A stretch of DNA of 64,000 nucleotides from Bacteroidia bacterium (GCA_030428705.1 JAUIDI010000003.1:186001-250000), one strand, 5' to 3'; positions 34,786-44,725 are shown, numbered from the stretch's first letter. Notes: generated by a model from the letters alone, not told the origin. Made by a program: numbers and translations.

Positions 34786-35952
34786 ATGATGGCAGCGGAA
34801 ATTAAGAATTTAAAAGATTTAAAGAACACCGAATATTCCCTGAAAAAACTATTCAACGAAGCTGAGGATTTTCTTCCTCTTTTGGGTACCGATTATGTCG
34901 AATTGTACGTTGGCAATGCCAAACAGTCGGCACATTTCTATAAAACGGCCCTTGGATTTCAGTCGGAGGCTTATGCCGGGCTGGAAACCGGCTTAAAAGA
35001 CAGGGTTTCATACGTCTTGAAACAAGACAAGATAAGATTGGTATTGACGACCCCTTTGCAAAAGGGAGGTGAGATAAACAGGCATATTGAAGAACATGGC
35101 GATGGTGTCAAGGTCGTAGCACTCTGGGTCGAAGACGCGACCAAGGCATTCGAAGAGACTACTAAAAGAGGTGCGAAACCGTACATGAAACCCACCCGCG
35201 AAGAAGATATAGATGGCTATGTGGTGCGCTCGGGCATATATACCTACGGCGAAACCGTACATATTTTTGTAGAAAGGAATAATTATCGAGGAGTGTTTTT
35301 ACCAGGCTATCGTAAATGGGAATCGCATTACAATCCCGAACCGGTAGGGCTTAAGTTCATAGACCATATTGTGGGCAATGTAGGCTGGAACGAGATGAAC
35401 ACTTGGTGTAAGTTCTACGGAGAAATCATGGGCTTTGCGCAAATAGTATCTTTTGTCGATGATGATATTGCGACTGATTATACGGCATTGATGAGCAAGG
35501 TCATGAGCAATGGAAACGGACGGATTAAATTTCCTATCAATGAGCCCGCCGAAGGGAAAAAGAAATCGCAAATCGAGGAATACCTTGATTTTTATAATGG
35601 GCCTGGTGTACAGCATTTGGCCCTGGCGACCAATGATATTGTAAGTACGGTATCGGCCATGCGTGAGCGAGGGATAGAGTTTTTATACGTTCCAGAAACC
35701 TATTATGATGATCTTCTAGAGCGGGTAGGAGATATCGATGAAGATGTCGAAACATTAAAAAAGCATGGTATTTTGATCGACCGTGATGAAGAAGGATATC
35801 TTTTGCAACTGTTTACGAAGACCATAGTAGATCGCCCGACACTCTTTATAGAAATAATACAGCGAAAAGGGGCCAAGTCGTTCGGTGTCGGAAATTTTAA
35901 GGCACTTTTTGAGGCTATCGAACGGGAACAGGCTGCTCGGGGCACATTATAA
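34786..35952 (+). CDS. 4-hydroxyphenylpyruvate dioxygenase
   Basis: Non-haem iron dioxygenase of about 388 aa that turns 4-hydroxyphenylpyruvate into homogentisate in tyrosine breakdown. Two vicinal-oxygen-chelate domains; the iron ligands in the second are His in FIDHIVGNV (about 200), His in VQHLALATNDI (about 275) and Glu in LFIEIIQRKG (about 360). The ATG at 34786 is preferred over a TTG at 34762. Homogentisate dioxygenase, the next step, is not in the window. Tryptophan dioxygenase lies 1.2 kb downstream, so aromatic amino-acid catabolism is grouped here. Confidence 0.94.
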   Translation: MMAAEIKNLKDLKNTEYSLKKLFNEAEDFLPLLGTDYVELYVGNAKQSAHFYKTALGFQSEAYAGLETGLKDRVSYVLKQDKIRLVLTTPLQKGGEINRHIEEHGDGVKVVALWVEDATKAFEETTKRGAKPYMKPTREEDIDGYVVRSGIYTYGETVHIFVERNNYRGVFLPGYRKWESHYNPEPVGLKFIDHIVGNVGWNEMNTWCKFYGEIMGFAQIVSFVDDDIATDYTALMSKVMSNGNGRIKFPINEPAEGKKKSQIEEYLDFYNGPGVQHLALATNDIVSTVSAMRERGIEFLYVPETYYDDLLERVGDIDEDVETLKKHGILIDRDEEGYLLQLFTKTIVDRPTLFIEIIQRKGAKSFGVGNFKALFEAIEREQAARGTL

Positions 35953-36061
35953 GCACTATATAGTCTTAATGATCTGCCAAAACGGGGGGTCGAATTATAA
36001 AGTAGTGTTAAGGTTATAGTTAAAGTAAGTTAAAACCTATTTAGACCCTGATTTTAGTTAT

Positions 36062-36069
36062 TAAATTTG
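36062..36069 (+). promoter_or_regulatory. -7 promoter box for a candidate small RNA
   Basis: TAAATTTG, an exact consensus match 6-12 bases before the first of three stem-loops. It is 209 bases from the next gene start, so it more likely serves a short transcript than that gene. Repeated GTTAA elements lie just upstream (36007-36034). Confidence 0.55.
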
Positions 36070-36074
36070 TGTCA

Positions 36075-36175
36075 GTAAGGGGTGGTTCCCTTACAACTTT
36101 AAGTATTGGTTTTTCATAATTTAAAGTTTGGTTGGTTATTTAGGAAAAGCCCAGTTTCAAGACTGGGCTTTTTTT
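36075..36175 (+). ncRNA. Candidate structured small RNA, about 100 nt
   Basis: The 325-base gap between hppD and the DUF3108 gene holds a self-contained transcription unit. There is a consensus -7 box at 36062. Hairpin 1 is GTAAGGG-GTGGTT-CCCTTAC (36075-36094). Stem 2 is AACTTTAA pairing with TTAAAGTT (36095-36102 with 36121-36128). The third is a rho-independent terminator, AAAGCCCAGT/ACTGGGCTTT with a T-run (36146-36175). There is no convincing reading frame. It is not a family I recognise; 6S RNA would be longer. It could also be an hppD 3' attenuator, but it has its own promoter. Confidence 0.55.
36146..36175 (+). terminator. Rho-independent terminator ending the candidate small RNA
   Basis: Perfect 10-base stem AAAGCCCAGT/ACTGGGCTTT with a 6-base loop and seven Ts. 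It may also stop hppD read-through. Confidence 0.85.
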
Positions 36176-36277
36176 ATAATTCTGCTACAATACTTTGGAA
36201 TAAATTTTGTTTAAGTAATTGTAACTAATGCTAAGTTTTACGACTCATTGCGTAATTTTAGTGCAATTCTCTAAGCG

Positions 36278-37132
36278 ATGAAGAAATTTATGCTTCTTAT
36301 CTTCTTGTCCTTTGGGTTTTTGATAACTGCCCAAGAAAGCAATGACAATGGCTTGGTGATGAATGCCAAACAAGATTACCTAAATATTTCGCATAGAAAG
36401 ACATCAAAAAAAAAGGAATCGGCGTTCAAGCCTGGCGAATGGCTTAAGTTTCGCATGCACTATGGCTGGCTGAACGCCAGCATAGCTACCTTACAAGTTA
36501 AATCGGCCGAAATAGAAGGTATTCCCGCCTACCATGTTGTGGGCAAAGGTAAAACTACCGGTCTTGCAAGCGTATTCTTCAAGGTGGACGATACTTATGA
36601 GAGTTATTTTGACAAAGAAGACGGTCGGCCGTACCGTTTTATACGCAAGATTGACGAGGGAGGCTATACAAAAGATATCGAAATCAATTTTGACCATAAA
36701 AAATCAAAGGCGGAATTGAACGATAAAAAGAATAAAAAGAAGATGAGTTTTACGCTACAAGATAGCGTTCAAGACTTACTTTCGGCCTTTTACTACCTTC
36801 GGAACAATTTTGAGTTGGAAGACCTCGTTCAAGGGGAATCCATCCAATTGAACATGCTATACGATGACGATGGCATATTTCCTTTCAAGCTCAAATATTT
36901 GGGCAAAGAGGTTTTAAGAACGAAATTCGGCAAGGTCGAATGCCTAAAGTTTCGGCCTTATGTTCAATCCGGCAGGGTGTTCAAAGAGCAGGAAAGTCTT
37001 TCATTATGGGTGTCCAATGACAAAAACAAAATACCGGTACGCATTAAGGCCGATTTGGCCGTAGGCTCGATCAAAGCCGATTTAGATGGGTACAACGGGC
37101 TCAAACATCAGTTTAAGATCATAATGGATTGA
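36278..37132 (+). CDS. DUF3108 exported protein
   Basis: Predicted periplasmic protein of 284 aa with a signal peptide ending LITAQ. The DUF3108 domain covers most of the rest: FKPGEWLKFRMHYGWLNAS at the start, HVVGKGKTTGLASVFFKVDDTYESYFD, and VECLKFRPYVQSGRVFKEQESLSLWVSNDKNKIPVRI (shown in parts VECLKFRPYVQSG and SLSLWVSNDKNKIPV). The fold is a beta-barrel or sandwich of unknown role. It precedes tryptophan 2,3-dioxygenase on the same strand, which has its own -7 box. Confidence 0.85.
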   Translation: MKKFMLLIFLSFGFLITAQESNDNGLVMNAKQDYLNISHRKTSKKKESAFKPGEWLKFRMHYGWLNASIATLQVKSAEIEGIPAYHVVGKGKTTGLASVFFKVDDTYESYFDKEDGRPYRFIRKIDEGGYTKDIEINFDHKKSKAELNDKKNKKKMSFTLQDSVQDLLSAFYYLRNNFELEDLVQGESIQLNMLYDDDGIFPFKLKYLGKEVLRTKFGKVECLKFRPYVQSGRVFKEQESLSLWVSNDKNKIPVRIKADLAVGSIKADLDGYNGLKHQFKIIMD

Positions 37133-37149
37133 CATAAGAGGGTAATTGC

Positions 37150-37157
37150 TAAATTTG
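37150..37157 (+). promoter_or_regulatory. -7 promoter box for tryptophan 2,3-dioxygenase
   Basis: TAAATTTG, ending 30 nt before the ATG at 37188. Confidence 0.55.
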
Positions 37158-37187
37158 TCTTCAAATTAAACAGGAATTACCGCTAGG

Positions 37188-38165
37188 ATGGACAAAAAAG
37201 AGCAAATTGCTACCCAAATATCCAAACTTGAAGAAAAATATAAGAATTCAGGCCAGGATTTAAGCTCTTATCTAGACGGACTGCTATACCAACGTTACCT
37301 TACCTATTGGGACTATATTCATCTCGATACCCTGTTGAGCCTACAGATTCCGCGAACACATTTTCCCGATGAGGAAATCTTCATCATGTACCACCAGATT
37401 ACCGAATTGTACTTTAAGCTGATTTTGCATGAACAAAAGCAGATTGTTGACGACAAATCCCAAAGCATAGATTTCTTTATTGAAAAGGCTAGAAGAATAA
37501 ACAGTTATTACCAGGCCCTTATTTCTTCGTTCAGTATTATGATAAAAGGGATGGAGCGGGAACAATTTCTTCAATACCGAATGGCTCTATTGCCCGCAAG
37601 CGGTTTTCAGTCGGCCCAGTATCGCATGATCGAGATTTATGCCACGCCCATGGAAAATCTAGTGCACCATACCGAACGAGATCGTTTTTCTGGTAAAGAC
37701 AGTATTGAAGAGCTTTATGAGCACATCTATTGGAAAAAAGGCGCGACCGATGTGGCGACCGGTGAAAAAACATTGACTTTAAAACAATTTGAATATCGTT
37801 ATACACCACGGTTGATCCGAATTGCCAAACAAGTACAAAACAGTACGATATACCATAAATATCTACAATTGTCCGAGAATAAAAGACATAATAAAGACTT
37901 GATCGAAGCGTTAAAGACATTGGATTTGAACGCGAACGTAAATTGGCCGTTGATGCATATGGGTTCGGCCCATAGGTATTTGGGAAAAGAGAAAGGCCAA
38001 ATTGACGCTACGGGAGGAACAAACTGGAAAGATTACCTTCCGCCAAGTTTTCAAAAAGTCGTGTTTTTTCCTGAAATATATACAAAACAAGAGTTAAATG
38101 ATTGGGGTAAACAATGGGTAGAGCATATCTTTAATCCCGAAAAACTAAAAAATAGAAATGCATAA
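37188..38165 (+). CDS. Tryptophan 2,3-dioxygenase
   Basis: Haem dioxygenase of 325 aa that opens the indole ring of tryptophan, the first step of the kynurenine pathway. Conserved segments: FIMYHQITELYFKLILHEQ (substrate-side residues), FQSAQYRMIE, and the C-terminal MHMGSAHRYLGKEKG with the proximal haem His, followed by GGTNWKDYLPPSFQ. The M23 peptidase gene starts 8 bases before its stop codon, so the two are co-transcribed. No kynureninase or kynurenine monooxygenase lies in the window. Confidence 0.93.
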   Translation: MDKKEQIATQISKLEEKYKNSGQDLSSYLDGLLYQRYLTYWDYIHLDTLLSLQIPRTHFPDEEIFIMYHQITELYFKLILHEQKQIVDDKSQSIDFFIEKARRINSYYQALISSFSIMIKGMEREQFLQYRMALLPASGFQSAQYRMIEIYATPMENLVHHTERDRFSGKDSIEELYEHIYWKKGATDVATGEKTLTLKQFEYRYTPRLIRIAKQVQNSTIYHKYLQLSENKRHNKDLIEALKTLDLNANVNWPLMHMGSAHRYLGKEKGQIDATGGTNWKDYLPPSFQKVVFFPEIYTKQELNDWGKQWVEHIFNPEKLKNRNA

Positions 38166-39450
38166 GTTCTGGGGCTTCTTATTTTTAATGGCAATACTTG
38201 TTTCGTGCAAAAAGGAACAGCAAAAAATTTTGCAAGAGCAGGAAGACAAAATCGAAGAGGTCATATCTTTGGCCGAATCGGTTACCAAAAAGCAGTTTGG
38301 GTTCGACTTCAGCCATTTTAAAGTTCAGAAAGACACCATAAAGCGTGGAGACAGTTTTGGCGAACTTATGATCGAAAACAAAGTAGACTATCCAAAGATC
38401 GCCAAAATCTCGCAAGAGTTCAGAGATACTTTTGATGTTCGAAAAATAAGGGTCGGCAAACCCTATTTGATCTTGAAATCAAAAGATACATCCGAGATAG
38501 CACAGGTTTTCATCTATGAAAACGATCCTATCAATTATACGGTGGTAGACTTTAGGGACAGCGTAACTGCCTACAAAAAGAAAAAGAAAGTCAAATATGT
38601 AGAACGCGAAGCCTCGGGTATTATCGAGAACGGATCTTCGATATCACAGGTAATCCAGGAGCAGGGAATCGATTATAACGTGACCAACAATTTAGCCGAT
38701 GTCTACGCGTGGACCATCGATTTCTTTAAATTGGATGCAGGGGATAAATTCAAGGTCATTTATAAGGAAAAATATATCAATGACTCCATCTATGCGGGTG
38801 CCGGCCCTATAGAGGCCGCTTATTTTGAACATAAGGGCAAACCTATCTATGCCTTTGCCTATGAAAATGACTCCCTCAAAAACATAGTTGACTATTTTGA
38901 TGACGAGGCCAATAATTTGAGAAGGACTTTTTTAAGGGCACCCTTGAAATTCGGAAGGCTCTCTTCAAAATATAACCTCAAAAGAAGAATCCGTTACTAT
39001 GGATATAAGGTAAGGCCTCATAAGGGCACGGACTATGCCGCACCGATAGGCACGCCTATTTTGGCGACCGCTGATGGTGTCGTAACAGAATCGACCCGAA
39101 GAGGGGGTAATGGTAAGTACGTCAAGATTCGCCACAATGCGACTTATTCGACCCAATACCTGCATATGAAAAAACAAAAGGTAAAACGTGGCGAGTTCGT
39201 ACGTCAAGGTGATGTAATTGGGTGGATCGGAATGACGGGTAACACAGGAGGCCCCCATGTTTGCTACCGTTTTTGGAAGAACGGTCGTCAAGTGGATCCC
39301 TTAAGGGAAGAACTCCCCAAGGCCGAACCTTTGCCCGAAGCGTTAAGACCTGAGTACTATGCATACATCGATCCTTTAAAAGATCAATTGGATTGTATTG
39401 TCTTTCCTGAAAAGGTGGTCGACCAGGAAGACTTGGCAAGTTTAGAATAA
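38158..39450 (+). CDS. M23-family metallopeptidase lipoprotein (murein DD-endopeptidase-like)
   Basis: Envelope peptidase of 430 aa. Lipoprotein signal MAILVSC (Cys about 20). A long N-terminal part has weak LysM/OapA-like segments (KRGDSFGELMIENKVDYPKI; NGSSISQVIQEQGIDYNV). The LytM zinc domain is at about 275-385, with HKGTDYAAPIGTPI (first His and Asp), YLHMKK and GGPHVCYRFW as remaining ligands. The final His-x-His pattern is HV..., so the last motif is GPHVCY rather than HLHF, a common variant. Cuts peptidoglycan cross-links during growth. Confidence 0.88.
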   Translation: MHKFWGFLFLMAILVSCKKEQQKILQEQEDKIEEVISLAESVTKKQFGFDFSHFKVQKDTIKRGDSFGELMIENKVDYPKIAKISQEFRDTFDVRKIRVGKPYLILKSKDTSEIAQVFIYENDPINYTVVDFRDSVTAYKKKKKVKYVEREASGIIENGSSISQVIQEQGIDYNVTNNLADVYAWTIDFFKLDAGDKFKVIYKEKYINDSIYAGAGPIEAAYFEHKGKPIYAFAYENDSLKNIVDYFDDEANNLRRTFLRAPLKFGRLSSKYNLKRRIRYYGYKVRPHKGTDYAAPIGTPILATADGVVTESTRRGGNGKYVKIRHNATYSTQYLHMKKQKVKRGEFVRQGDVIGWIGMTGNTGGPHVCYRFWKNGRQVDPLREELPKAEPLPEALRPEYYAYIDPLKDQLDCIVFPEKVVDQEDLASLE

Positions 39451-39501
39451 TCGATTTTCACCCAGTATTCCTCGATACTTAAAAATCTCGGTTTTATAGT
39501 T

Positions 39502-39509
39502 TATTTTTG
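39502..39509 (+). promoter_or_regulatory. -7 promoter box for pgi
   Basis: TATTTTTG, 55 nt before the pgi ATG at 39565. Confidence 0.45.
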
Positions 39510-39564
39510 CGGCCTATTGTATAGTGCTTTGCAAACATTGTTGTAACTATTAAACCGCCCTGTA

Positions 39565-41202
39565 ATGTCCTTATCGAATATTGACCCTACTACTACTGAG
39601 GCCTGGAAAAAACTCGCCGCGCATTACGAACAAACCAAGGAAATCCACTTAAAGGAACTTTTTGCGTCCAATAAGAACAGGGCGAAGGCGTTCAGTTTGA
39701 AATGGGACGGCTTTTTTGTCGATTTTTCAAAAAATAGAATTACCGGAGAAACATTGCGGTTGTTGTTGCAACTGGCCGATGAAGCAGATCTGAAAAACAA
39801 CATCCGAAAATATTTTAGCGGTGATATCATTAACCGAACCGAACATAGGGCTGTGCTCCATACCGCATTAAGGGCCAAAGAATCGGACGATATCCTGGTT
39901 GATGGAAAAAACGTAATGCCTGAGGTATATCGGGTAAAAGAGCAGATGAAAGCGTTTTCAAATGCGGTGATATCCGGCGACAAAAAGGGATACACGGGAA
40001 AAGTCTTCACCGATGTGGTCAATATTGGCATTGGGGGTTCCGATCTAGGCCCGGCAATGGTCACCGAAGCTCTGAAATTTTATAAGAACCATCTTAACGT
40101 TCATTTTGTAAGCAATGTAGATGGCGATCATGTACATGGTATTTTGAAGGAATTGAATCCCGAAACAACGCTATTTGTTATTGTTTCAAAGACATTTACC
40201 ACCCAAGAAACTTTAAGTAATGCGATTACGGCTAAAAATTGGTTTCTGAAAAACGCAACCCAAAAAGATATTGCCAGGCATTTTGCCGCCGTTTCTACCA
40301 ATACCGAAAAAATAGCCGAATTTGGAATAGCCGACGAGAACGTTTTCCCCATGTGGGATTGGGTCGGGGGACGTTTTTCTTTGTGGAGTGCGGTAGGACT
40401 CTCAATTGCCTTGGCCGTAGGTTTTGAAAATTTCGAGGCATTGCTTTCCGGTGCCCGTAAAATGGACGAGCATTTCAAAACAGCAGAATTTGATAAGAAT
40501 ATACCTGTAATTTTGGCACTTTTGAGTGTTTGGTACAACAATTTTTATGGCGCTGAAACGGAAGCGATTATCCCATATTCCCAATATTTAAGCCGATTTT
40601 CGGCCTATTTGCAACAAGGTATCATGGAGAGTAATGGTAAGAGTGTTGATCGTAATGGAAACCGGGTCGATTACCAAACGGGCACTATTATTTGGGGCGA
40701 GCCGGGTACAAATTCGCAGCACGCTTTCTTTCAATTGATCCACCAAGGCACGAAATTGATTCCTGCTGATTTTATAGGTTTTAAACGATCGCTGTACGGC
40801 GATGTTGGCCACCATGAAAAGTTAATGGCCAATTTCTTCGCCCAGACCGAGGCATTGATGAACGGCAAAACGATTGAAGATGTACGATTAGAACTTGAAA
40901 GAAAGAATCTAAACGTTGATGAAATAAGAGAATTGATGCTCTACAAGGTTTTTGAGGGAAATAGACCTACCAATACGATATTGATCGATAAACTTACCCC
41001 CGAAAGCTTAGGGAGTCTCATAGCGTTTTACGAACATAAGATTTTTGTGCAAGGCGCCATTTGGAATATCTATAGCTACGATCAATGGGGCGTGGAATTG
41101 GGTAAACAATTGGCAGGTACCATATTGAATGACTTGCATGGTAGTAATATTGCCGATCATGATGGGTCGACAATGCAGTTAGTGCAACATTTTAAGAATT
41201 AA
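39565..41202 (+). CDS. pgi: Glucose-6-phosphate isomerase
   Basis: Glycolytic isomerase of 545 aa, normal length for the bacterial/eukaryotic-type enzyme. Sugar-phosphate-binding SIS domains contain [14 protein letters not shown] (about 150), [14 protein letters not shown] (about 208), and the signature [19 protein letters not shown] (about 265). The catalytic Glu is in [12 protein letters not shown] and the catalytic His in [18 protein letters not shown], with Lys in [12 protein letters not shown] at the end. All intact. Single gene with its own promoter. Confidence 0.96.
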   Translation: MSLSNIDPTTTEAWKKLAAHYEQTKEIHLKELFASNKNRAKAFSLKWDGFFVDFSKNRITGETLRLLLQLADEADLKNNIRKYFSGDIINRTEHRAVLHTALRAKESDDILVDGKNVMPEVYRVKEQMKAFSNAVISGDKKGYTGKVFTDVVNIGIGGSDLGPAMVTEALKFYKNHLNVHFVSNVDGDHVHGILKELNPETTLFVIVSKTFTTQETLSNAITAKNWFLKNATQKDIARHFAAVSTNTEKIAEFGIADENVFPMWDWVGGRFSLWSAVGLSIALAVGFENFEALLSGARKMDEHFKTAEFDKNIPVILALLSVWYNNFYGAETEAIIPYSQYLSRFSAYLQQGIMESNGKSVDRNGNRVDYQTGTIIWGEPGTNSQHAFFQLIHQGTKLIPADFIGFKRSLYGDVGHHEKLMANFFAQTEALMNGKTIEDVRLELERKNLNVDEIRELMLYKVFEGNRPTNTILIDKLTPESLGSLIAFYEHKIFVQGAIWNIYSYDQWGVELGKQLAGTILNDLHGSNIADHDGSTMQLVQHFKN

Positions 41203-41279
41203 TCTGCCACTTATGCAATTCTGTATAGAGGCCTTTGATCCTAACAGGTCTTTAGAAGCTATTTGTGCCAATTTTATGT

Positions 41280-41287
41280 TAAATTTG
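41280..41287 (+). promoter_or_regulatory. -7 promoter box for the 912-aa TonB receptor
   Basis: TAAATTTG, ending 92 nt before the ATG at 41380. The implied leader is about 85 nt long, AT-rich, with no clear riboswitch-like fold. Confidence 0.5.
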
Positions 41288-41379
41288 CAGCGACGTTATT
41301 TAACGTTTGCTTAATGTAGAAGCGCAAAAAATGAGACACTTTTGCACGACACTCAAAAACTAATTAAACACTTTACGAG

Positions 41380-44118
41380 ATGAAAAAAACGTATTTAGCT
41401 ATGGTGGCGTTTTTAATGGTTGCCATGGCATTTTCACAAGGAACTGTTTCTGGTACCGTCATAGATGGTGATACCAATAGCCCGTTACCTGGGGCCAATG
41501 TAGTAGTGCAAGGCACTTCGGTCGGGGTATCTACCGATTTTGACGGAAATTTTTCGATAGAAGTATCAGCAGATTCCGGCACCTTGACAATTTCTTATTT
41601 GGGATTTATAACACAGAAGGTGCCATTTACTGGAGGAAGCGTAGGAACCATATCGCTAATGCCAGATGCCGAGGAACTTGGTGAGGTTGTTGTTGTTGGA
41701 ACGGGAGTGATTGATTTGGCAAGGGAAAGGGAAACGCCCGTTGCTGTAAGTACGGTAACCGCTTCAGAAATCGTTTCTAAAGTAGGGAACATGGAATTTC
41801 CTGAAGTGTTGAATACCACTCCTTCTGTCTATGCCACCAAAACTGGCGGCGGTTATGGAGATTCGCGTATTAATGTTCGTGGCTTTGACCAAAGCAATAC
41901 GGCATTTATCATTAACGGTCAACCAGTTAATGATATGGAAAATGGATGGGTTTACTGGTCTAACTGGCAAGGTCTTTCTGATGTAGCCTCTGGGATGCAG
42001 GTTCAAAGAGGTCTTGGAGCCTCAAAACTTGCAGTACCATCTGTTGGTGGTACCGTTACAATCGTAACAAAAAGTACCGACAAGGAAGAAGGTGGTTTTG
42101 TGGGTGCGACTATGGGCAATGACGCCTACATTAAAACGATTGCCGGATACAATACTGGAACAAATGAAAATGGTTGGGCCACTAGTGTATTATTAGGTCG
42201 TTGGACCGGTGATGGCTACGTAGATGGTACCCAAGGTGAAGGTTATACATACTTATTTTCATTGGGGTATAAGCCTTCAGATGCGCATGCCTTTAACTTT
42301 ACTTTTACGGGAGCTGGCCAATGGCACCACCAAAGATCATCATGGTTGTCTATCAGGGATTATCAAAACTTTGGGGGTGATGATGATATCAATAGAAAAT
42401 TCAATCTTGATTGGGGTACACTGAACGGTGAAGAATATAACATAAGAAGAAATTTCTACAACAAGCCTATCGGTACCTTGAACTGGGATTGGAACATTAG
42501 TGATAATGTCTCACTCTCCTCTTCGGTCTATGGTTCTTGGGGCCGTGGAGGAGGAACTGGGCCAAGAGGAGGCAACTTCCGAAATGGTGACATAAATCTT
42601 TTTCCATTTAATATAGATCTTACTGAACATCTCTTAGAAAATGGTAACGGGGCCGCATCTAGAAACGCTGATGGATCGATTAACTTTGACAATGTAGTCA
42701 ATGTAAACCGCGCGACAACAAGTCCTTATTCCGGAGCTAATGGTAACTACGACGGTTTGTTGATTGGTTCTAATGGGTACAATGACGATGATGTAAATAG
42801 AGCTATTTTGATTCGTAGGGCCTCCATGAATTCACATAACTGGTATGGGGCCATATCCAACCTTAAATTCGAATCCAACAATTGGACTTATGGAGTAGGG
42901 ATTGATTTAAGGGCATACAAAGGGTATCATTACCGGGCTTTGAACGATCTTTTAGGATTGGATGCATATTATAGTACGGGAAATAGGAATTTGGTAAATG
43001 GAACAATATTGACCGAAACAATTGAAGCTTCCCCTTTTAAAAATACTGGTCTGAATGGTGATAAAATTGATTACTATAACATTGGCGATGTTAGATGGAC
43101 AGGTTTTAACGGTATTGTGGAGTATAAAGACCAAGAAAATATTTCTGCTGTGCTTCAGGCAGGTATTTCTAACCAAGGATACAAAAGAATTGATTACTTC
43201 GATCAGCCCAACAATGTAGAGAGTGACAGAAAAAATATCACGGGAGGATACCTAAAAGGAGGAGCCAATTATAATATTGATGCCAAGAATAATGTATTTT
43301 TTAATGCCGGTTATATAGCACGTCAACCATTGTTTGATGCCGTATTCCCAAATTTTGCTAATGTAGTCAACGAAGATTTGGAAGTTGAAAAAATTACGTC
43401 CATTGAATTGGGTTATGGTTTTAGAAGTAACGGATTACGTATAGATTTAAACCTCTATAGTACATCTTGGAATAATAGGTTCGATTCCAATGGAGTGACT
43501 CTTGAGGGAGGAATTTCAGGAACTGCCCAATATCAGGGGATTGACCAATTGCACCAAGGGGTCGAAGTAGAAGTAACCGCTAGACCAATCGATAGGCTTA
43601 AATTAGAGGGTATGTTGTCACTGGGTAACTGGAGATATAAGGACGATGTTGTAGCAAGTGTTTTTGATGATAACAATCAGCAGGTAGGTTCTTCAACACT
43701 TTACATAAATGACGTAAAAGTTGGGAATGCGGCTCAGTTCACTTCTTACATCTCATCGCAATACGAGTTGTTTGATAGATTTAATGTTGATTTAAGCTGG
43801 AGAATAGCTTCCGACTTATACGCCGATTTTGATGTTGCTCAAGATGATACTTTCTTAACTCCTGACAATCCTGGTGCTTTAGAGTTACCAACCTATAACT
43901 TATTTGATTTAGGATTGGATTACACTTTTGATTTTGGAGGTTCCAATTTGTTCGCAAGGCTAAATGTGAATAATTTATTTGATACCGTTTATATTGCGGA
44001 GTCCAATACCAATTTCCAAGGGACAGGGGCCACGTTGTACAAAGATATTGACGACACCAACTATGTATGGTTTGGTTTTGGTACCACATGGAACTTTTCT
44101 TTGAGATACAACTTTTAA
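41380..44118 (+). CDS. TonB-dependent receptor with carboxypeptidase-like N-terminal domain
   Basis: Outer-membrane receptor of 912 aa. Signal peptide to AMAFSQ; carboxypeptidase-like domain at about 22-95 (TVIDGDTNSPLPGANVVVQG); TonB-box-like ELGEVVVVGTG; plug with INVRGFDQSNTAFIINGQPV; and a large barrel ending FSLRYNF. From memory, this subgroup is often encoded with a DUF5689/lamin-tail protein and an exported endonuclease. Broken versions of both lie about 1.2 and 4.5 kb downstream, so this may be the surviving receptor of a damaged uptake locus. The substrate is unknown. Confidence 0.92.
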   Translation: MKKTYLAMVAFLMVAMAFSQGTVSGTVIDGDTNSPLPGANVVVQGTSVGVSTDFDGNFSIEVSADSGTLTISYLGFITQKVPFTGGSVGTISLMPDAEELGEVVVVGTGVIDLARERETPVAVSTVTASEIVSKVGNMEFPEVLNTTPSVYATKTGGGYGDSRINVRGFDQSNTAFIINGQPVNDMENGWVYWSNWQGLSDVASGMQVQRGLGASKLAVPSVGGTVTIVTKSTDKEEGGFVGATMGNDAYIKTIAGYNTGTNENGWATSVLLGRWTGDGYVDGTQGEGYTYLFSLGYKPSDAHAFNFTFTGAGQWHHQRSSWLSIRDYQNFGGDDDINRKFNLDWGTLNGEEYNIRRNFYNKPIGTLNWDWNISDNVSLSSSVYGSWGRGGGTGPRGGNFRNGDINLFPFNIDLTEHLLENGNGAASRNADGSINFDNVVNVNRATTSPYSGANGNYDGLLIGSNGYNDDDVNRAILIRRASMNSHNWYGAISNLKFESNNWTYGVGIDLRAYKGYHYRALNDLLGLDAYYSTGNRNLVNGTILTETIEASPFKNTGLNGDKIDYYNIGDVRWTGFNGIVEYKDQENISAVLQAGISNQGYKRIDYFDQPNNVESDRKNITGGYLKGGANYNIDAKNNVFFNAGYIARQPLFDAVFPNFANVVNEDLEVEKITSIELGYGFRSNGLRIDLNLYSTSWNNRFDSNGVTLEGGISGTAQYQGIDQLHQGVEVEVTARPIDRLKLEGMLSLGNWRYKDDVVASVFDDNNQQVGSSTLYINDVKVGNAAQFTSYISSQYELFDRFNVDLSWRIASDLYADFDVAQDDTFLTPDNPGALELPTYNLFDLGLDYTFDFGGSNLFARLNVNNLFDTVYIAESNTNFQGTGATLYKDIDDTNYVWFGFGTTWNFSLRYNF

Positions 44119-44139
44119 AAGGAAATAAACATAACATTA

Positions 44140-44166
44140 AAACCCTGCCAAACGGCAGGGTTTTTT
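44140..44166 (+). terminator. Terminator after the receptor gene
   Basis: AAACCCTGCC-AAAC-GGCAGGGTTT stem followed by a T-run. Confidence 0.85.
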
Positions 44167-44207
44167 ATGCCCAAAATTCATTATTTTTAGAAGCTAAAAC
44201 CAGAACC

Positions 44208-44648
44208 ATGTTCGAAATAATACAGACACTTCATTCCTATTTGGCCTACGTCGCTTTGGCCGTTCTATTTTTTGCCGTTGCAAATGCTATAATGGGCTTG
44301 GTCGGCAATAAAATGTTCACGATGGGTAAAGACTTACGCTTGAGTTTGTTCGCGCTTATTCTGTGCCATATTCAATTGCTAGTAGGGCTGATATTGTATT
44401 TCGTTTCGGCAAATGGTTTTAGCGCGATTCGGGAATTCGGCATGGGAGGATTGACTTCTGCGGCGCGCTTATTGGCGGTGGAGCATCCTTTTGTAAATAT
44501 TTTGGCCCTTGTCTTGATTACCGTGGGATGGTCGCGCCATAAGAAATTTATGGAAGGGAAAAAGAAATTTAAAAGTATAGCCCTCTTCTATGGGTTGGGA
44601 TTGATACTGATCTTAAGCAGGATTCCCTGGGGGCAATGGCTCAATTGA
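44208..44648 (+). CDS. Four-helix membrane protein of the cytochrome-b-like small family
   Basis: Inner-membrane protein of 146 aa with four predicted helices (about 8-30, 45-68, 90-112, 122-140). The ATG at 44208 follows the receptor terminator; a longer open frame from 44067 lies inside the receptor gene and is not used. His residues at HSYLAYVAL, CHIQLLVGL and VEHPFVNIL lie near or in the helices and could bind haem, the reason such proteins are sometimes labelled cytochrome b. That assignment is unproven here. Confidence 0.72.
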   Translation: MFEIIQTLHSYLAYVALAVLFFAVANAIMGLVGNKMFTMGKDLRLSLFALILCHIQLLVGLILYFVSANGFSAIREFGMGGLTSAARLLAVEHPFVNILALVLITVGWSRHKKFMEGKKKFKSIALFYGLGLILILSRIPWGQWLN

Positions 44649-44725
44649 ATGAAGTAAGCTATTAACATTATAATGAATACTTAATATCGTCGATATCCAC
44701 ATAACAAATATATTATCAATAACAC

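Noticed and set aside
44067-44207. N-terminal extension of the four-helix membrane protein
   Set aside because: This part is the receptor gene's 3' end and its terminator read in another frame.
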